NCBI GenBank assembly: GCA_002837195.1
Contig: KZ478071.1
Coordinates: 1 to 64,000, forward strand
DNA: 64,000 bases
Source of the DNA: Enterobacterales bacterium CwR94
GTDB lineage: Bacteria; Pseudomonadota; Gammaproteobacteria; Enterobacterales; Enterobacteriaceae
Direction: 5' to 3'
Below are positions 42,257 through 54,126 of the stretch, piece by piece (positions within the stretch are counted from its first letter, which is position 1; the number at the start of each line of letters is the position of its first letter). A program made the position numbers and the translations under genes. The notes under the pieces are model-generated. The model made no database searches and was not told the DNA's origin. It saw nothing but the letters and a program-made list of their open reading frames with translations.

Positions 42257-44419
42257 TCACACAGTTTCTAACCTGGCGTAGGCCGCCGCCAGCCATTTGA
42301 TACCTTGCCCCTGAAAAGCCACCTGCAGACGGCAATGATCGCCACTGCCTTCCAGATTGACAATGGTACCCTCGCCAAATTTTGCATGGCGAACACGCTG
42401 CCCGAGTTTGAAACCACTGTCATTTTGTAACTGCGGCGTGCCCATCCGTTGATGGTTTACTGGGCGGGAGACACTGGCTCGAAGACGAACTTCCTCGACA
42501 CAATCTTCCGGTAATTCACCAATAAAGCGTGAAGGACGATGATAAACTTCTTTGCCATACAGACGACGCGTTTCGGCATAGGTTAATGTCAGCTTTTGCA
42601 TCGCGCGGGTTAATCCGACATACGCCAGTCGGCGTTCTTCCTCAAGGCGCCCACCCTCTTCCAATGACATCTGGCTCGGGAACATGCCTTCTTCCATACC
42701 GACAATAAAGACCTGCGGAAACTCCAGGCCTTTTGCGGCATGCATCGTCATCAGTTGCACCGCATCTTGCCAGCGATCGGCCTGCCCTTCTCCGGCTTCC
42801 AGTGCCGCGTGAGACAAGAATGCTTGCAGCGGCATCAAGTCCTCATCTTCATCCTGATAGCTGAACTGGCGCGTTGCCGTTACCAATTCCTCTAAGTTCT
42901 CAATACGGGCCTGACCTTTCTCCCCTTTTTCCTGCTCGTACATCATCCAGAGCCCGGAATCTTTGATCACCCGATCGGTTTGCACATGGAGTGATAACTC
43001 TGCCGTCTCATGCGCCAGCGAATCCACCAGCTCGGTAAAACGTTGCAATGCTGACGCCGTTCGCCCGGCCAGTGCTTTATCCTGTAATAGCTGCCGCGTC
43101 GCCTGCCATAAGGTCAGTTGGTTATCACGCGCAGTTTGCCGCACCACGTCTAACGTACGATCGCCGATCCCGCGTACTGGGGTGTTTACGACACGCTCAA
43201 ATGCGGCATCATCATTACGGTTTGAGATCAGTCGTAGATAGGCCAATGCATCTTTGATCTCCTGACGCTCGAAGAAGCGCATGCCACCGTAAATTCGGTA
43301 TGGCATGCTGGTTTGAATTAACGCCTCTTCCAGTACGCGTGACTGGGCATTGCTACGATATAAAATCGCACACTCTGCCAGAGCCCCGCCGTTTTCTTGC
43401 CACACCTTGATGCGATTCACCACATAGCGCGCTTCATCAAGCTCATTGAACGCACAGTACAAGGAGATGGGATCGCCATCGCCGCCCTCAGTCCATAGCT
43501 CTTTACCCAGGCGGCCATTGTTATTGGCGATCAGCGTATTTGCTGCACGCAAGATATTGCTCGTTGAACGGTAGTTCTGTTCCAGGCGAATCGTCTGGGC
43601 GCCGGGGAAATCATTGAGGAAGCGCTGAATATTTTCAACCTGCGCGCCTCGCCATCCATAGATAGACTGATCGTCATCACCCACAATAATCACTTTGCCA
43701 GTGTCACCCGCCAGCAAGCGGATCCAGGCATACTGGATACTGTTGGTGTCCTGGAATTCATCCACCAAAATGTTGCTGAAACGCTCGCGATAGTGCTGCA
43801 GAATGGCGGGCTTATTCAGCCACAATTCATGGGCTCGCAGCAGTAATTCGGCGAAATCGACAAGCCCGGCGCGATCACAGGCTTCCTGATATGCCTGGTA
43901 GATGCGCAACCAGGTTTGTTCGATGGGGTTACCGTAGCTTTCGATATGTTTTGGGCGCAAACCCTCATCTTTTTTACCGTTGATGTACCACATCGACTGG
44001 CGTGCAGGCCATTGTTTTTCATCAAGGTTCATGGCTTTGATCAGGCGCTTAAGCAAGCGCAATTGATCATCGCTGTCGAGGATTTGGAAATCTTGTGGCA
44101 ACCCCGCATCCAGATGGTGAGCACGCAACAATCGATGAGCCAGGCCATGGAAAGTGCCTATCCACATACCGCCCTGACTGGTTCCAATCAGTTGCTCGAT
44201 ACGATGGCGCATTTCTGCTGCCGCTTTGTTGGTAAAGGTCACGGCCATAATGGAATAGGGCGAGCTGTTTTCTACCGCCATTAACCAGGCAATACGATGC
44301 ACCAGCACCCGCGTTTTTCCACTGCCTGCTCCTGCCAGCACCAGCAAATTGCTGCGCGGCGCGGCAACCGCCTCACGTTGATTGTCGTTGAGTCCGTCGA
44401 GCAGGTCTGAAACGTCCAT
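42257..44419 (-). CDS. uvrD: DNA helicase II UvrD
   Basis: A 720-residue superfamily 1 3'-5' helicase (E. coli also 720) for nucleotide excision and mismatch repair. Walker A is VLAGAGSGKTRVLVHR; VDEFQDTNSIQY is the DEXX-type box; VGDDDQSIYGWRGA and QNYRSTSNIL are further motifs. The C-terminal Tudor-like tail includes GQRVRHAKFGEGTIVN. A LexA box precedes it, as in E. coli. Confidence 0.97.
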   Translation of the reverse strand: MDVSDLLDGLNDNQREAVAAPRSNLLVLAGAGSGKTRVLVHRIAWLMAVENSSPYSIMAVTFTNKAAAEMRHRIEQLIGTSQGGMWIGTFHGLAHRLLRAHHLDAGLPQDFQILDSDDQLRLLKRLIKAMNLDEKQWPARQSMWYINGKKDEGLRPKHIESYGNPIEQTWLRIYQAYQEACDRAGLVDFAELLLRAHELWLNKPAILQHYRERFSNILVDEFQDTNSIQYAWIRLLAGDTGKVIIVGDDDQSIYGWRGAQVENIQRFLNDFPGAQTIRLEQNYRSTSNILRAANTLIANNNGRLGKELWTEGGDGDPISLYCAFNELDEARYVVNRIKVWQENGGALAECAILYRSNAQSRVLEEALIQTSMPYRIYGGMRFFERQEIKDALAYLRLISNRNDDAAFERVVNTPVRGIGDRTLDVVRQTARDNQLTLWQATRQLLQDKALAGRTASALQRFTELVDSLAHETAELSLHVQTDRVIKDSGLWMMYEQEKGEKGQARIENLEELVTATRQFSYQDEDEDLMPLQAFLSHAALEAGEGQADRWQDAVQLMTMHAAKGLEFPQVFIVGMEEGMFPSQMSLEEGGRLEEERRLAYVGLTRAMQKLTLTYAETRRLYGKEVYHRPSRFIGELPEDCVEEVRLRASVSRPVNHQRMGTPQLQNDSGFKLGQRVRHAKFGEGTIVNLEGSGDHCRLQVAFQGQGIKWLAAAYARLETV

Positions 44420-44459
44420 TAGGTACCTTTGGTCTGACGAGGAAGCGAGTGACGCTTCA

Positions 44460-44475
44460 CTGGATATTTATACAG
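44460..44475. promoter_or_regulatory. LexA (SOS) box of uvrD
   Basis: Read toward uvrD the site is CTGTATAAATATCCAG, with one deviation from CTGT-N8-ACAG at the same side as in the E. coli uvrD box. It lies 40 bp upstream of the uvrD ATG, in the 60-bp gap after yigB. SOS control of uvrD is well established. Confidence 0.85.
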
Positions 44476-44479
44476 AAGA

Positions 44480-45196
44480 TTATATCAACGCAGTCAGCGA
44501 TGCCAACTGCGTAATTTCAAGATGGGGCAGTAAGCGAGTATCCGCCACGTGCATCAGGTTATCACCGCGCAGATTAATCCAGCAGGATTGCGCACCGCAG
44601 CGAATGGAGCCGGCCACATCGGTTGTCAGGTCATCACCCACATGCAGCATCTCAGCAGGGGAGATCCCAAGGCGTTGTGCGGCTAAACAATACATATCTT
44701 GATAGGGCTTGGCACGGCCATCCGGACCCGCACGCAGTACAAACTGAAAATAGTGATCGATACCAAACAGATGGGGTTCTGCATTGCCATTTGTAATTGC
44801 CACCAACGGCCAACGTTCTGCTAACGCCGCCAATGCCACATGATTTTCTGCGGGTACCGTGATTTGACTGCGCCAATGCGCAAACACCTGCATGACCTCG
44901 CGAGAACCTTTCTCAGCTTTTTCTGCATCCAGGCCAATATCACGCATCGCCTTTTCAACCGTCCGTCGCCGCCATTCGGTTACATCATGCCAAATATCCG
45001 GCTCTGCTATCACGAGCTCGTCACGCAGTTGCTGGTAAGCGTCCAATGAAAAATCACGTAGATCTGGATGGTAATTTTGCAAAAACTGATGGGATTCTTG
45101 TGTGGTCTTACGGATCACATCGTAGTTATCGTACAGCGTGTCATCCAGATCAAAGGTGATCGCTTTGATCGGGCTGAGCGGTCGGTAAAATTTCAT
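44480..45196 (-). CDS. yigB: HAD-family FMN/sugar phosphatase YigB
   Basis: A 238-residue HAD phosphatase, the same length as E. coli YigB, which hydrolyses FMN and 5-amino-6-ribitylamino-uracil phosphate in riboflavin synthesis. The nucleophile motif DLDDTLYDN lies at about residues 16-24; [17 protein letters not shown] is the metal-binding end. Its start overlaps the xerC stop by 4 bp, within the dapF-yigA-xerC-yigB chain. Confidence 0.93.
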   Translation of the reverse strand: MKFYRPLSPIKAITFDLDDTLYDNYDVIRKTTQESHQFLQNYHPDLRDFSLDAYQQLRDELVIAEPDIWHDVTEWRRRTVEKAMRDIGLDAEKAEKGSREVMQVFAHWRSQITVPAENHVALAALAERWPLVAITNGNAEPHLFGIDHYFQFVLRAGPDGRAKPYQDMYCLAAQRLGISPAEMLHVGDDLTTDVAGSIRCGAQSCWINLRGDNLMHVADTRLLPHLEITQLASLTALI

Positions 45197-46101
45197 TCGT
45201 TTTTTCCTCGTTTCGCACGGGGATGAGCAGCATCATAAACCGATGCCAAATGTTGGAAATCAAGATGGGTATAAATCTGCGTCGTCGAAAGGTTGGCGTG
45301 GCCTAACAGTTCCTGTACCGCACGCAGATCACCACTGGACTCCAGCATGTGGGTGGCAAAAGAGTGGCGCAATTTATGCGGATGGATATGGCTGGAAACG
45401 CCCTGCTTCACTCCCCATTCGGCAAACCGCTTTTGTACATTCCGCGTAGAAATGCGTTTGCCCTGACTAGAGATAAAAACAGCATTGTCCTGCGGACCGA
45501 GCAAATCACGCATCAATAACCATTTTTCCAGCCATGTGGCCGCTGTGCGCCCGATGGGCAAGCGGCGTTCTTTACTGCCTTTACCGAGAACCCATACTTC
45601 ACCAACCGCTAAATCCAGATGGCTAATATCGATTCCCGTCAGTTCGGATAAACGTAGACCGGCACCATACATCACTTCCAACATCGCGCGATCCCTCACG
45701 GCCAGTGGATCGTTATCATCAATGGTCAGAAGACGATTCACTTCATCGACGTCGATATTCTTGGGCAGATGGCGCGGTGCTCGCGGTGTAGCAATACCTT
45801 TCGCAGGGTTAGCTTTCAGCACGCCTTGACTCACCTGCCAGTCAAGAAAGCTCCGCAATGCCGAAAGGCGCAATGCCAGGCTGGCAGGCTGTAATCCCGC
45901 ACGCCGACTGCGTGCGGCCAAACTGCGCACGGCCGCCGCGTCCAGAGCGGGCCAACGGGCAATACGCATCTCTTCCATCAGGGCGATAAGCGCATCAAGT
46001 TGCTGAGCGTAATTTTTTTGCGTGAGCGGACTAAGCTGGCGCTCAACTTTGAGATAACGCAAAAATGCCGTGACGGCTTCGCGCAGCAGTACGCCACTCA
46101 T
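45193..46101 (-). CDS. xerC: Tyrosine recombinase XerC
   Basis: A 302-residue recombinase that with XerD resolves chromosome dimers at dif. The N-terminal SAM-like domain ([21 protein letters not shown]) is followed by the catalytic domain with the Arg in [22 protein letters not shown], the late His in [16 protein letters not shown], and its tyrosine nucleophile. ATGA overlaps link it to yigA upstream and yigB downstream. Confidence 0.96.
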   Translation of the reverse strand: MSGVLLREAVTAFLRYLKVERQLSPLTQKNYAQQLDALIALMEEMRIARWPALDAAAVRSLAARSRRAGLQPASLALRLSALRSFLDWQVSQGVLKANPAKGIATPRAPRHLPKNIDVDEVNRLLTIDDNDPLAVRDRAMLEVMYGAGLRLSELTGIDISHLDLAVGEVWVLGKGSKERRLPIGRTAATWLEKWLLMRDLLGPQDNAVFISSQGKRISTRNVQKRFAEWGVKQGVSSHIHPHKLRHSFATHMLESSGDLRAVQELLGHANLSTTQIYTHLDFQHLASVYDAAHPRAKRGKNE

Positions 46102-46802
46102 ACACGCTCAATCCAGCGCGCAAACAGTGCGGGAAGCATTGTGGCCAAATGGTCGAGTAAATCGGTGCCCATGCCCGTGTGATAATGCTGGGAATCGCGG
46201 CTGCTGAACATCAACACCCCCAAATCACCTTGCTCGCCCATCAACGACATCGCGACAGAGCCAATTTGCTTCGCCTGGGGAAGCAACAACAGCAATTCCG
46301 GGCCGTTCAGGCTCCCGAGATAGTGTTGATGCTTGCCAAGGCGCTGAATGCGAACCGGTTCAAAGGCGTGCCGTGATAATGCTAATTGAGTAAAGCTGGA
46401 CGGCGCATTGAGACGCCAACGATCGCTGAACAGGCGCACATTCGCCCCGGCAAGCCCAAGCTCACGCGCCCAACGATGCAAGCGCGACAGCATATCTTCC
46501 AAACTGTCGGCGCTGGCTAACCGCCCTTGCAACGCTAATAATTGCTCAAACAGTTGCTGATTGGCCACGGAGTGCTCCATCAGCAGCGTGATTTCTTCTT
46601 CCAACTGACTAATGTGATTACGCTGTCGAGCCAACTGCCATTCCACCAGCGATACCGTACCGCGTACCGGATGGGGAATGCGCATTTGTTCAACTTGCCG
46701 TGCATGGCGAATGAAGAAATCTGGATTTTGTAGCAGCCAATTGCTGACCGCCTCATCATCAAGCAACGGTGCATTAACCGTCTGTTCGCCAACATTTTTC
46801 AT
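46098..46802 (-). CDS. yigA: DUF484 protein YigA
   Basis: A 234-residue cytoplasmic protein of the DUF484 family, with a GAF-like fold in the C-terminal part and a helical N-terminal section ([20 protein letters not shown]). Function unknown. It lies between dapF and xerC with 4-bp overlaps on both sides, the conserved enterobacterial arrangement, which supports cotranscription. Confidence 0.9.
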   Translation of the reverse strand: MKNVGEQTVNAPLLDDEAVSNWLLQNPDFFIRHARQVEQMRIPHPVRGTVSLVEWQLARQRNHISQLEEEITLLMEHSVANQQLFEQLLALQGRLASADSLEDMLSRLHRWARELGLAGANVRLFSDRWRLNAPSSFTQLALSRHAFEPVRIQRLGKHQHYLGSLNGPELLLLLPQAKQIGSVAMSLMGEQGDLGVLMFSSRDSQHYHTGMGTDLLDHLATMLPALFARWIERV

Positions 46803-47623
46803 AGATGGATAATCCCGTCATAAACATGAGTGGCAGGGCCCGTCATGAACAGCGGATTGCCCGGCCCTTTCCAGGCGATGTGTAACGTGCCACCTGGCAG
46901 GTCAACGCGCACTTTTTCACCCAGCAAGCCTTGCTGAATACCGCTGGCTACCGCCGCACAAGCACCGCTGCCGCAGGCTTGCGTTTCTCCCGCACCGCGC
47001 TCATAAACACGCAGGCGAATGTGCTCTTTATTAACCACTTCCATAAAACCAACGTTTACGCGCTCAGGGAAACGTTCGTGGCTTTCCAATACTGGCCCTA
47101 ATGTCTCAACAGCGGCAGTTTTCACGCTCTCCACCTGGATAACACAGTGCGGATTGCCCATTGATACCACACCAAACATCAACGTTTGTTCCTGCACACG
47201 CAACAGATAGAGATTTTCCGCTTTGTTCGCGCGAAACGGCACTTCGCCGGGCTCAAAATTCGGTTCACCCATATTGACGCGAACCAACTCATCCGGCGTC
47301 ACGCTCAGCACCATGCGGCCATTTTGGGTGCTCACACGAATGTCACTCTTGTTGGTTAATCCCTTTAAGCGAACAAAACGTGCGAAACAGCGAGCCCCGT
47401 TCCCGCACTGCGCGACTTCGCTACCGTCAGCGTTATAGATGCGATAGTGGAAATCAAGATCCGGATCGTAGGGAGGCTCAACGATCAACAGCTGATCGAA
47501 GCCAATACCCAGATGACGATCGGACAGACGTCGGATCAACTCTGGCGAAAAATAGACGTTTTGCGTAACGGCATCGACCACCATAAAGTCATTGCCAAGG
47601 CCGTGCATTTTGGAGAACTGCAT
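46799..47623 (-). CDS. dapF: Diaminopimelate epimerase DapF
   Basis: A 274-residue PLP-independent epimerase that converts LL- to meso-diaminopimelate for lysine and peptidoglycan. The two catalytic cysteines are in AQCGNGARC (Cys73) and QACGSGAC (Cys217). The length equals that of E. coli DapF. The ATG at 47623 ([13 protein letters not shown]) matches the family start; an upstream start adding eight residues does not. Confidence 0.97.
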   Translation of the reverse strand: MQFSKMHGLGNDFMVVDAVTQNVYFSPELIRRLSDRHLGIGFDQLLIVEPPYDPDLDFHYRIYNADGSEVAQCGNGARCFARFVRLKGLTNKSDIRVSTQNGRMVLSVTPDELVRVNMGEPNFEPGEVPFRANKAENLYLLRVQEQTLMFGVVSMGNPHCVIQVESVKTAAVETLGPVLESHERFPERVNVGFMEVVNKEHIRLRVYERGAGETQACGSGACAAVASGIQQGLLGEKVRVDLPGGTLHIAWKGPGNPLFMTGPATHVYDGIIHL

Positions 47624-47650
47624 CTTCTGCTCCGCCGAATGAGTCATGAT

Positions 47651-47866
47651 TTATCGCGTCGAACTCAACCCTGACGGGGTGGCGGACGGGGCCTGTGACA
47701 CATCATCAGACGCATTCGCCGGCGGCGGTGGCGCGGGCTGCGTCTGCTGCGAATTATCTTTCGGTGGGAAATACAGCGGGCCTTTCAACCCACATCCAGC
47801 AAGGCTTGCCGCCGCCAATAACAGGGCCAGCAGGCCAGTCATTTTTTTCATTGTTTGGGTGCTCAT
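47651..47866 (-). CDS. lptM: LPS translocon maturation chaperone LptM (YifL)
   Basis: A 71-residue outer-membrane lipoprotein. The lipobox SLAGC (Cys25) is followed by the conserved GLKGPLYFPP segment that defines LptM/YifL, which aids LptD assembly; the tail is rich in proline, glutamine and serine. The ATG at 47866 is chosen because AGGA lies eight bases upstream, though homology would also allow the ATG five codons later. It starts the dapF-yigA-xerC group. Confidence 0.9.
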   Translation of the reverse strand: MSTQTMKKMTGLLALLLAAASLAGCGLKGPLYFPPKDNSQQTQPAPPPPANASDDVSQAPSATPSGLSSTR

Positions 47867-48023
47867 CCAATAATCCTGATGGCCTATCATCGCAGGTGAT
47901 GTGTGAAAATCAACGGGAATTGCAGCAATCTCCGCCTCCACACGCGCTTTAGCCGGGTGACACCCCTTCGATCTGGCACGCTTTCTCCGTATACTGCCCG
48001 GATAACTCTAAAAGGAAGCAATG

Positions 48024-48365
48024 ATGACCGACAGTGAATTTCACCAACTGGCCGATGAAATCATGGTGATCGTAGAAGAGCGTATTGAACGCCATAACGA
48101 GCAGAATGATGACGCCACATTCGACATTGATTATGAGATCAATGGCGGAACGATGAATCTGGAATTTGATAACGGCAGTATCATCGTAATCAGCCGCCAG
48201 GAGCCTTTACATCAAATCTGGTTAGCTGCGAAAAGCGGTGGTTATCACTTTGCCAAACAGGGCAATCAGTGGATTTGCAACCGCAGCGGTTTTGATTTCT
48301 GGCAATTACTGGAAGAGTCCTGCACGCAGCAGGCAGGAACGAAAGTCGAACTCACGGACGCTTAA
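48024..48365 (+). CDS. cyaY: Frataxin-like iron-sulfur assembly protein CyaY
   Basis: A 113-residue bacterial frataxin that binds iron through an acidic first helix and modulates IscS. The start TDSEFHQLADEIM and the core motif IVISRQEPLHQIWLA are conserved. It is slightly longer than E. coli CyaY (106). ATG at 48024 is preferred over 48021 because AGGA then has a 7-base spacing. It is convergent with cyaA and divergent from lptM. Confidence 0.95.
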   Translation: MTDSEFHQLADEIMVIVEERIERHNEQNDDATFDIDYEINGGTMNLEFDNGSIIVISRQEPLHQIWLAAKSGGYHFAKQGNQWICNRSGFDFWQLLEESCTQQAGTKVELTDA

Positions 48366-48401
48366 GCCGCAACTCACGGGCCACGTCAGGCCCGTCTTAG
48401 C

Positions 48402-50984
48402 TCAATGCATTTGATAGCGCGGCAAAGAAACGTCGGCTTGCGGTGTCACCTCACCTGACGGGCCATCTTGCGGTACAGATGCGCAGAGTTGCGCCAGCGT
48501 CTGACTGCGAAACGGAATCACCTGAACCTGCCCGTTGTCTTCCACGATTTGGTAAAACTGCGGCAAGTTGAAATTCACAAAGCTGTTGCCAAACGTGAAA
48601 CGATCATGCGAGGACGAGTAGAAGCGGCTCACATCCCGCACTAACTCTTCTTTGCTCCCTTCGCAGTGGTGATAAACCTCAACGCGGTTGCTTTCATCAA
48701 GAATGTAGATATTGAACCCACGGTCATTGCGCGTCTCTTCAAAGAAGAACTGAATGATACCTTCGCTGGCATACCCATTGACGACCGAAGGCAGCTGCGT
48801 TTGATTAGGTTCAACTTTGATCGATAAACCGTGCAATTTGTTATTAGAAATCGCGCCGTAAAATTCAATCGCGTTTTCCAGTTTCTGTACAGAAACACTC
48901 AGTCGCTCAAAAAACAGTCCCCACGTCTGACCCGCTACCCGTACCGCTTTAAATCGGCCGGGATCTTGACGTGTACTGGAGAGGCGCAGTTCCACACACT
49001 CACTGACCAGTTGCTGTACGCGCGTGCGGATTAAGCCACGCAAATGTTGGCTATAACAGAAAACTTCAACGGCATCTGGCGGCGCAGCATCTTGATGCAT
49101 CTTCCCTAAAATGGTTTTCAGGGCCTCAATCATCGCCTGTTCGCCGTTAAAATGCAGGGTACGCACTTCATTCCAGGAGTTACGGTACAGCAAATCGATG
49201 CTACCAATTAAGCACTGCTGCTGCTGGCCAAAGCTAAACACGTCTAATTTACGGAAATCAAAATGGACGACCTGATTGCGGAATGCCGCCGTTGGGTCGT
49301 ACTCCAGATTGACGATGATGGCGAGATGGCGAATTTCGCAGGGGCTGTACAGCGCTTTTGGCGTCGGTGCCGGTAAGCGCACCGGGAAATGGTGCGACAC
49401 ATCGGCCACCAGTTCCTGCAGGCGTGGCAAATCGACGATTCCGCTGCCTTTAACGTGCAAGCGCGTTTTCGGCGTCAGTAAGCCGTTAAACCAGGCCCAT
49501 GCCACCAGCTTGTTCAGGTAACGGTTATATTCCAGCGGCTGATGGCTAATGATCGAGTCCATGTCCGGCGCCTGATTATACAGATACCAGCCCGCACGAT
49601 TCGCACGGCCGCCAGGGACGTGGATAAACGTAAGGTTTTGCTCTGACAAATCCGGGGTAATTTGCGGATTCACCAGCGTAACTTTGCCCGGCAACGCTTC
49701 AAAAGCCGCGTATAACTTACGCGTCAAAACACCGATGTCTTGTGGGCTGGCACTGACGCTGAGGTTATTACGGCGCGCAAAGCGGATAAGGTTGCGATAG
49801 CTCTGCATCATCGCATCCAGCAGTTCATTGTGCGCTTCGCGTACGCGCCCAATTTTCCACTCCGCCCGGCTGTCGAGAATGGCCAGCGTTTCCGCACTCC
49901 AACCCCATTCCTGCACCAGTTGGTTGAGAATTTCACCTCGCCAACCGCGCTGCTCGTTGCACTCCGTCTGCGACAGCTTCTCACAAACTTTCATATAGAA
50001 GCAGCGGCGCACTAAATCGAGGCGGGCGCTATCACCTATTTTGTTCAGGTACTCGGTGACTCGCTCCAGCATCATGCAGTAGGGATCAAGTCCAAACGAC
50101 ACAATCTCGCCGTCATGCAGGCGCTGTTTAATGTCCATCGCCAGCAGTTGAGTATTGGGATATTCCCAGGAGTACGCTTCCAGCAGCAGCGTTTTCAGCA
50201 CCGCTTTGTAGGGCGAATCGATGCTTTTATATAATTGCCACAGGCTCGCGCCAAAATACTCTTCGGCAGACAACGTGCCTAAACCGCCTAAATCCAGCCA
50301 CTCATTGGGCGTCAGAGCACCCTGTGCGTAGAGCGTCATCACGAAGTCGTCGTAATGATTTTCTTCTTCCTGCGGGACCAAATTCCACAGCAGACGCTTG
50401 CCCGCCATGCGCACCGCCGTACGGTAAAACTCATCCAGCAATAAAATATGTTGGGTTGAACCGCAGTCTTCCGCTCCTAAACTACCGCTCTCATTATGGC
50501 GGAAACGGTTCTCATCAATCAGGAAGAAGCTGACTTCAACGCCCATTGAGGCGCTCCAGCGCGTCAACAGATTGCACTTTTTCTGCAGTGCCAGGCGCTC
50601 TTCATTGTCGAGCCAGGAGTGGTGGCAAACCCAGATATCTAAATCAGACGTGGAGTTTTGCCCGACCGATGAAGTGCTGCCCATCGAATAGACGCCGATG
50701 ATGGGCGATTCACCGTACATCGCGGCGGAGGAGTAAACCGAAGGTTTTTCTGCTAATTCAGATAGATACTGACGCTGGATTTCATCAGACGCGAAAAAAC
50801 TGATGCCATGGGGAACATTACCTGCAAGGTAGCCCGGCATCAGTGGATGATGATGATGTAAGAAGAGAGGCAGCAGATGATACACCTGCTGAGCTGCGGA
50901 GCTCATGACAGCCAATGCGCGATCAATACGCAGTTGGTTGATAGCATCCAGTCTCTGTTTTAATGTCTCAATATAGAGGTACAA
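48402..50984 (-). CDS. cyaA: Class I adenylate cyclase CyaA
   Basis: An 860-residue enterobacterial adenylate cyclase (848 in E. coli) that makes cAMP for CRP. The nucleotidyltransferase motif [18 protein letters not shown] lies near residues 103-120; the C-terminal half is regulatory, with a species-variable tail. The start codon is TTG (50982-50984), as in E. coli, where it limits translation. A CRP-type site lies about 90 bp upstream, suggesting feedback by cAMP-CRP. Confidence 0.97.
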   Translation of the reverse strand: MYLYIETLKQRLDAINQLRIDRALAVMSSAAQQVYHLLPLFLHHHHPLMPGYLAGNVPHGISFFASDEIQRQYLSELAEKPSVYSSAAMYGESPIIGVYSMGSTSSVGQNSTSDLDIWVCHHSWLDNEERLALQKKCNLLTRWSASMGVEVSFFLIDENRFRHNESGSLGAEDCGSTQHILLLDEFYRTAVRMAGKRLLWNLVPQEEENHYDDFVMTLYAQGALTPNEWLDLGGLGTLSAEEYFGASLWQLYKSIDSPYKAVLKTLLLEAYSWEYPNTQLLAMDIKQRLHDGEIVSFGLDPYCMMLERVTEYLNKIGDSARLDLVRRCFYMKVCEKLSQTECNEQRGWRGEILNQLVQEWGWSAETLAILDSRAEWKIGRVREAHNELLDAMMQSYRNLIRFARRNNLSVSASPQDIGVLTRKLYAAFEALPGKVTLVNPQITPDLSEQNLTFIHVPGGRANRAGWYLYNQAPDMDSIISHQPLEYNRYLNKLVAWAWFNGLLTPKTRLHVKGSGIVDLPRLQELVADVSHHFPVRLPAPTPKALYSPCEIRHLAIIVNLEYDPTAAFRNQVVHFDFRKLDVFSFGQQQQCLIGSIDLLYRNSWNEVRTLHFNGEQAMIEALKTILGKMHQDAAPPDAVEVFCYSQHLRGLIRTRVQQLVSECVELRLSSTRQDPGRFKAVRVAGQTWGLFFERLSVSVQKLENAIEFYGAISNNKLHGLSIKVEPNQTQLPSVVNGYASEGIIQFFFEETRNDRGFNIYILDESNRVEVYHHCEGSKEELVRDVSRFYSSSHDRFTFGNSFVNFNLPQFYQIVEDNGQVQVIPFRSQTLAQLCASVPQDGPSGEVTPQADVSLPRYQMH

Positions 50985-51073
50985 GACGTTTCGCCTGATT
51001 GTCCCAGTGTCTAAAGCCTTGTTTCCGAAATCTGCCGCTTAATAGCAAATAATGTTGGGCAAATTAGTGCTGG

Positions 51074-51095
51074 AAACGTGATCAATCTAACACTC
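51074..51095 (-). promoter_or_regulatory. CRP-type site upstream of cyaA
   Basis: On the minus strand TGTTAGATTGATCACG (51077-51092) closely matches the CRP site of the E. coli cyaA P2 promoter as I recall it. It is the expected negative autoregulatory site. The 285-bp gap to hemC also contains the hemC promoter region. Confidence 0.7.
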
Positions 51096-51269
51096 GACAG
51101 ATTGACCGTAAAGAAAGTTGAGCTATGTGAACTATAGCACAAAAATCGGCCAAACTGCGTTACCAATCCATTTAACCTTTTTTCCTTGCCGCCTTTAGGA
51201 CCGGGGCTGCTGTCAGCATAACTGCATCAATGATAGGATAATCATTGAACGATAAAAACGGTTGCAAGT

Positions 51270-52211
51270 ATGTTAAATCAAATTTTAAGAATTGCCACAA
51301 GACAAAGTCCTCTCGCCCTGTGGCAGGCACAGTATGTTCAAACCCGCCTCCAGGCCGCGCACCCCGGGCTCCAAGTCGAATTAGTCCCAATGGTCACTAA
51401 AGGCGATATCATTCTGGATACCCCGTTGGCTAAGGTCGGCGGCAAAGGGCTGTTTGTTAAAGAATTGGAAACGGCCATGTTGGAAAATCGCGCAGACATT
51501 GCGGTGCACTCCATGAAAGATGTGCCGATAGCCTTTCCTGAGGGGTTGGGGCTGGTCACTATCTGCGAGCGGGAAGATCCGCGTGATGCCTTTGTCTCCA
51601 ATCATTACGATTCTCTGGATGCCTTACCTCAGGGCGCCATTGTGGGCACTTCCAGCCTGCGCCGCCAATGCCAGTTGAGTAAGCATCGCCCCGATTTACA
51701 GATTCGATCGCTGCGCGGTAATGTCGGGACACGTCTGTCAAAACTCGACAACGGCGACTATGACGCCATTATTTTGGCCGCCGCAGGATTAATTCGTCTC
51801 AACCTGCAAGCGCGTATCCGCTACGCTTTACCTACCACTATTTCATTACCCGCCGTGGGACAAGGCGCTGTGGGCATTGAGTGTCGATTGAATGATGAAA
51901 GCACCCTTTCACTTTTGCAGGCATTAAACCACGATGACACCGCCGTTCGTGTGACAGCGGAACGCGCCATGAATACGCGCCTTGATGGTGGCTGTCAGGT
52001 CCCTATTGGCAGCTATGCTGAACTTGAGGGCGACGAACTGTGGCTGCGTGGGTTAGTAGGAAGCCCCGATGGCCGCGTGATGGTATGTGGTGAGCGTCGT
52101 GGTCACCGTTCTGAAGCAGAAAAAATGGGGATTTCACTGGCGGAAGAATTACTGGAAAAAGGCGCCCGTGAAATTTTAGCTGACGTGTATCAGGGGAACC
52201 CACCTGCATGA
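51270..52211 (+). CDS. hemC: Hydroxymethylbilane synthase HemC
   Basis: A 313-residue enzyme (same as E. coli) that links four porphobilinogens into hydroxymethylbilane. The cysteine that carries the dipyrromethane cofactor lies in [11 protein letters not shown] (near residue 242). [14 protein letters not shown] and [15 protein letters not shown] are substrate-binding signatures. It is divergent from cyaA and starts the hemCDXY operon; hemD overlaps it by 4 bp. Confidence 0.97.
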   Translation: MLNQILRIATRQSPLALWQAQYVQTRLQAAHPGLQVELVPMVTKGDIILDTPLAKVGGKGLFVKELETAMLENRADIAVHSMKDVPIAFPEGLGLVTICEREDPRDAFVSNHYDSLDALPQGAIVGTSSLRRQCQLSKHRPDLQIRSLRGNVGTRLSKLDNGDYDAIILAAAGLIRLNLQARIRYALPTTISLPAVGQGAVGIECRLNDESTLSLLQALNHDDTAVRVTAERAMNTRLDGGCQVPIGSYAELEGDELWLRGLVGSPDGRVMVCGERRGHRSEAEKMGISLAEELLEKGAREILADVYQGNPPA

Positions 52212-52948
52212 CCATTTTGGTAACTCGCCCTTCCCCCAGTGCTGAGGCGCTGGTGAGTCGCCTGCAAGCCCTGGGTAAGCAGGCTTGGGCGATGCCATTA
52301 ATTGAATTCACGCCGGGTCGAGAACTGGATGCGTTGCCCAATGCTTTGCAACAGTTGCAAGCCGGTGACATGGTATTTGTGCTATCCCAGCAAGTGATGC
52401 CCTATGCGAACCGCGTATTGCAACATTCGGGCAAGCACTGGCCGCGCACGGTAGACTATTATGCTATTGGGCGCGCCACGGCGATGGCCTTACATGAAGC
52501 CTGTGGTCAAAACGTTGTCTGGCCGCATGAGCGGGAAACCAGTGAAATCCTGATTCAGCTCCACACACTGCAAAATGTCACCGGCAAACGTGCCTTGATA
52601 TTGCGCGGAAACGGCGGACGCGCGTTACTGGGAGAGACATTGCAATCCCGTGGTGCAACCGTTGATTTTTGCGAATGTTATCAACGTTGTGCTAAACATT
52701 ATAACGGCTTTGAAGAGGCCCGCCGCTGGCGAAATCGCAAAATCGATACGCTGGTTGTCACCAGTGGCGAAATGCTTCATCAACTTTATGCGATGATTCC
52801 TGATTATGATCGTCAGGAATGGTTGCTACGCTGCCGACTTGTTGTCGTCAGTGACCGTTTGGCTACGCAGGCCAGGGAATTAGGCTGGCAAGATATTGTC
52901 GTAGCCGAGAGTGCCGATAACGACGCGCTACTGCGCACGTTACAATAA
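52208..52948 (+). CDS. hemD: Uroporphyrinogen-III synthase HemD
   Basis: A 246-residue two-domain enzyme that closes hydroxymethylbilane to uroporphyrinogen III with inversion of ring D. The N terminus [19 protein letters not shown] and the later LILRGNGGR-like stretch ([17 protein letters not shown]) match the family, whose sequences otherwise diverge. Its start overlaps the hemC stop (ATGA). Confidence 0.94.
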   Translation: MTILVTRPSPSAEALVSRLQALGKQAWAMPLIEFTPGRELDALPNALQQLQAGDMVFVLSQQVMPYANRVLQHSGKHWPRTVDYYAIGRATAMALHEACGQNVVWPHERETSEILIQLHTLQNVTGKRALILRGNGGRALLGETLQSRGATVDFCECYQRCAKHYNGFEEARRWRNRKIDTLVVTSGEMLHQLYAMIPDYDRQEWLLRCRLVVVSDRLATQARELGWQDIVVAESADNDALLRTLQ

Positions 52949-52969
52949 ACTTTAATATGGGAATGCCCA

Positions 52970-54124
52970 ATGACGGAACAAAAAGAGTCCTCCGCCAAGG
53001 TTGATGAGACCCCTTCTGTGGTCACCGAATCCGGCAGTATTCATCAGACGCTACCAGCCGATGATCAAAAGAAACGGGGTTCTGGCCATGCGCTGAGCGT
53101 ACTGGCTATCGTGATTGCTTTAGCGGTAGGTGCGGGTGTCTGGTTTAACAACCATCAGGAAAACCAGCAGCAAACTCAAGCGCGGGAAGCGCTGGCGGCG
53201 CAACTCAATACTCTGCAACAGCAGACGGGCAGTGAAAAGCAGTCTTTACTTCAACAATTGACTGCGCAGCAGCAGGCGTTGGAGAGCGCGAAGCGTGAAC
53301 AAACTGCGCTGGCGAAAGAGCTTGATGAACTCAACCAGAAAGTCGCCACCATCTCTGGCAATGACTCTCGCACCTGGCTTTTAGCGCAAGCGGATTATCT
53401 GGTGAAACTGGCAGGTCGCAAGCTGTGGAGCGACCAGGATGTCACCACCTCCGCCGCATTATTGAAAAGTGCCGACGCCAGTTTGGCTGACATGAATGAT
53501 CCCAGCCTGATCGAAGTCCGTCGCGCTTTAACGCAGGATATTGCCGATTTATCGGCGGTAAGCCAGGTTGATTACGATGGCATCATTTTACGCCTCAACC
53601 AACTCGCCAACGGCGTCGATAATCTGCGTCTTGCCGATAACGACAGCGATAATGCGCCAATGGACGCAGACAGCGGTGAGCTCAGTAGCTCGCTGGCCGA
53701 ATGGCGTCAAAACCTGGTCAAAAGCTGGCACAAATTCATGGATGATTTCATCACCATCCGCCGCCGCGACAACACGGCTGAACCTTTGCTGGCCCCAAAT
53801 CAAGATGTTTACTTGCGTGAAAATATTCGTTCTCGCCTGCTTATCGCCGCTCAAGCTGTACCGCGCCATCAAGACGAGATTTTCAAGCAATCCGTTGATA
53901 CGGTCTCAACGTGGGTGCGCGCCTGGTATGACACCAATGACGCCGCTACCAAGGCTTTCCTGAGTCAGTTGGATGAGCTGAGCCAGCAGAGCATTTCCAT
54001 GGATGTCCCGGAATCACTTACCAGCCAACCTTTGTTGGATAAACTGATGCAAACCCGCGTGCGTGGCATGCTGACGCAGCCAACGGAAAATTCGACGCAG
54101 GCTCAGCCGCAGCAGGGAGAATAA
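52970..54124 (+). CDS. hemX: HemX-like membrane protein
   Basis: A 384-residue protein with a charged N terminus, one membrane helix at about residues 41-60, a glutamine-rich coiled coil (65-130) and a periplasmic domain with [19 protein letters not shown]. In E. coli it was labelled uroporphyrinogen-III C-methyltransferase without support in its sequence; its role is undefined. It sits between hemD and hemY in the conserved operon. Confidence 0.92.
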   Translation: MTEQKESSAKVDETPSVVTESGSIHQTLPADDQKKRGSGHALSVLAIVIALAVGAGVWFNNHQENQQQTQAREALAAQLNTLQQQTGSEKQSLLQQLTAQQQALESAKREQTALAKELDELNQKVATISGNDSRTWLLAQADYLVKLAGRKLWSDQDVTTSAALLKSADASLADMNDPSLIEVRRALTQDIADLSAVSQVDYDGIILRLNQLANGVDNLRLADNDSDNAPMDADSGELSSSLAEWRQNLVKSWHKFMDDFITIRRRDNTAEPLLAPNQDVYLRENIRSRLLIAAQAVPRHQDEIFKQSVDTVSTWVRAWYDTNDAATKAFLSQLDELSQQSISMDVPESLTSQPLLDKLMQTRVRGMLTQPTENSTQAQPQQGE

Positions 54125-54126
54125 GC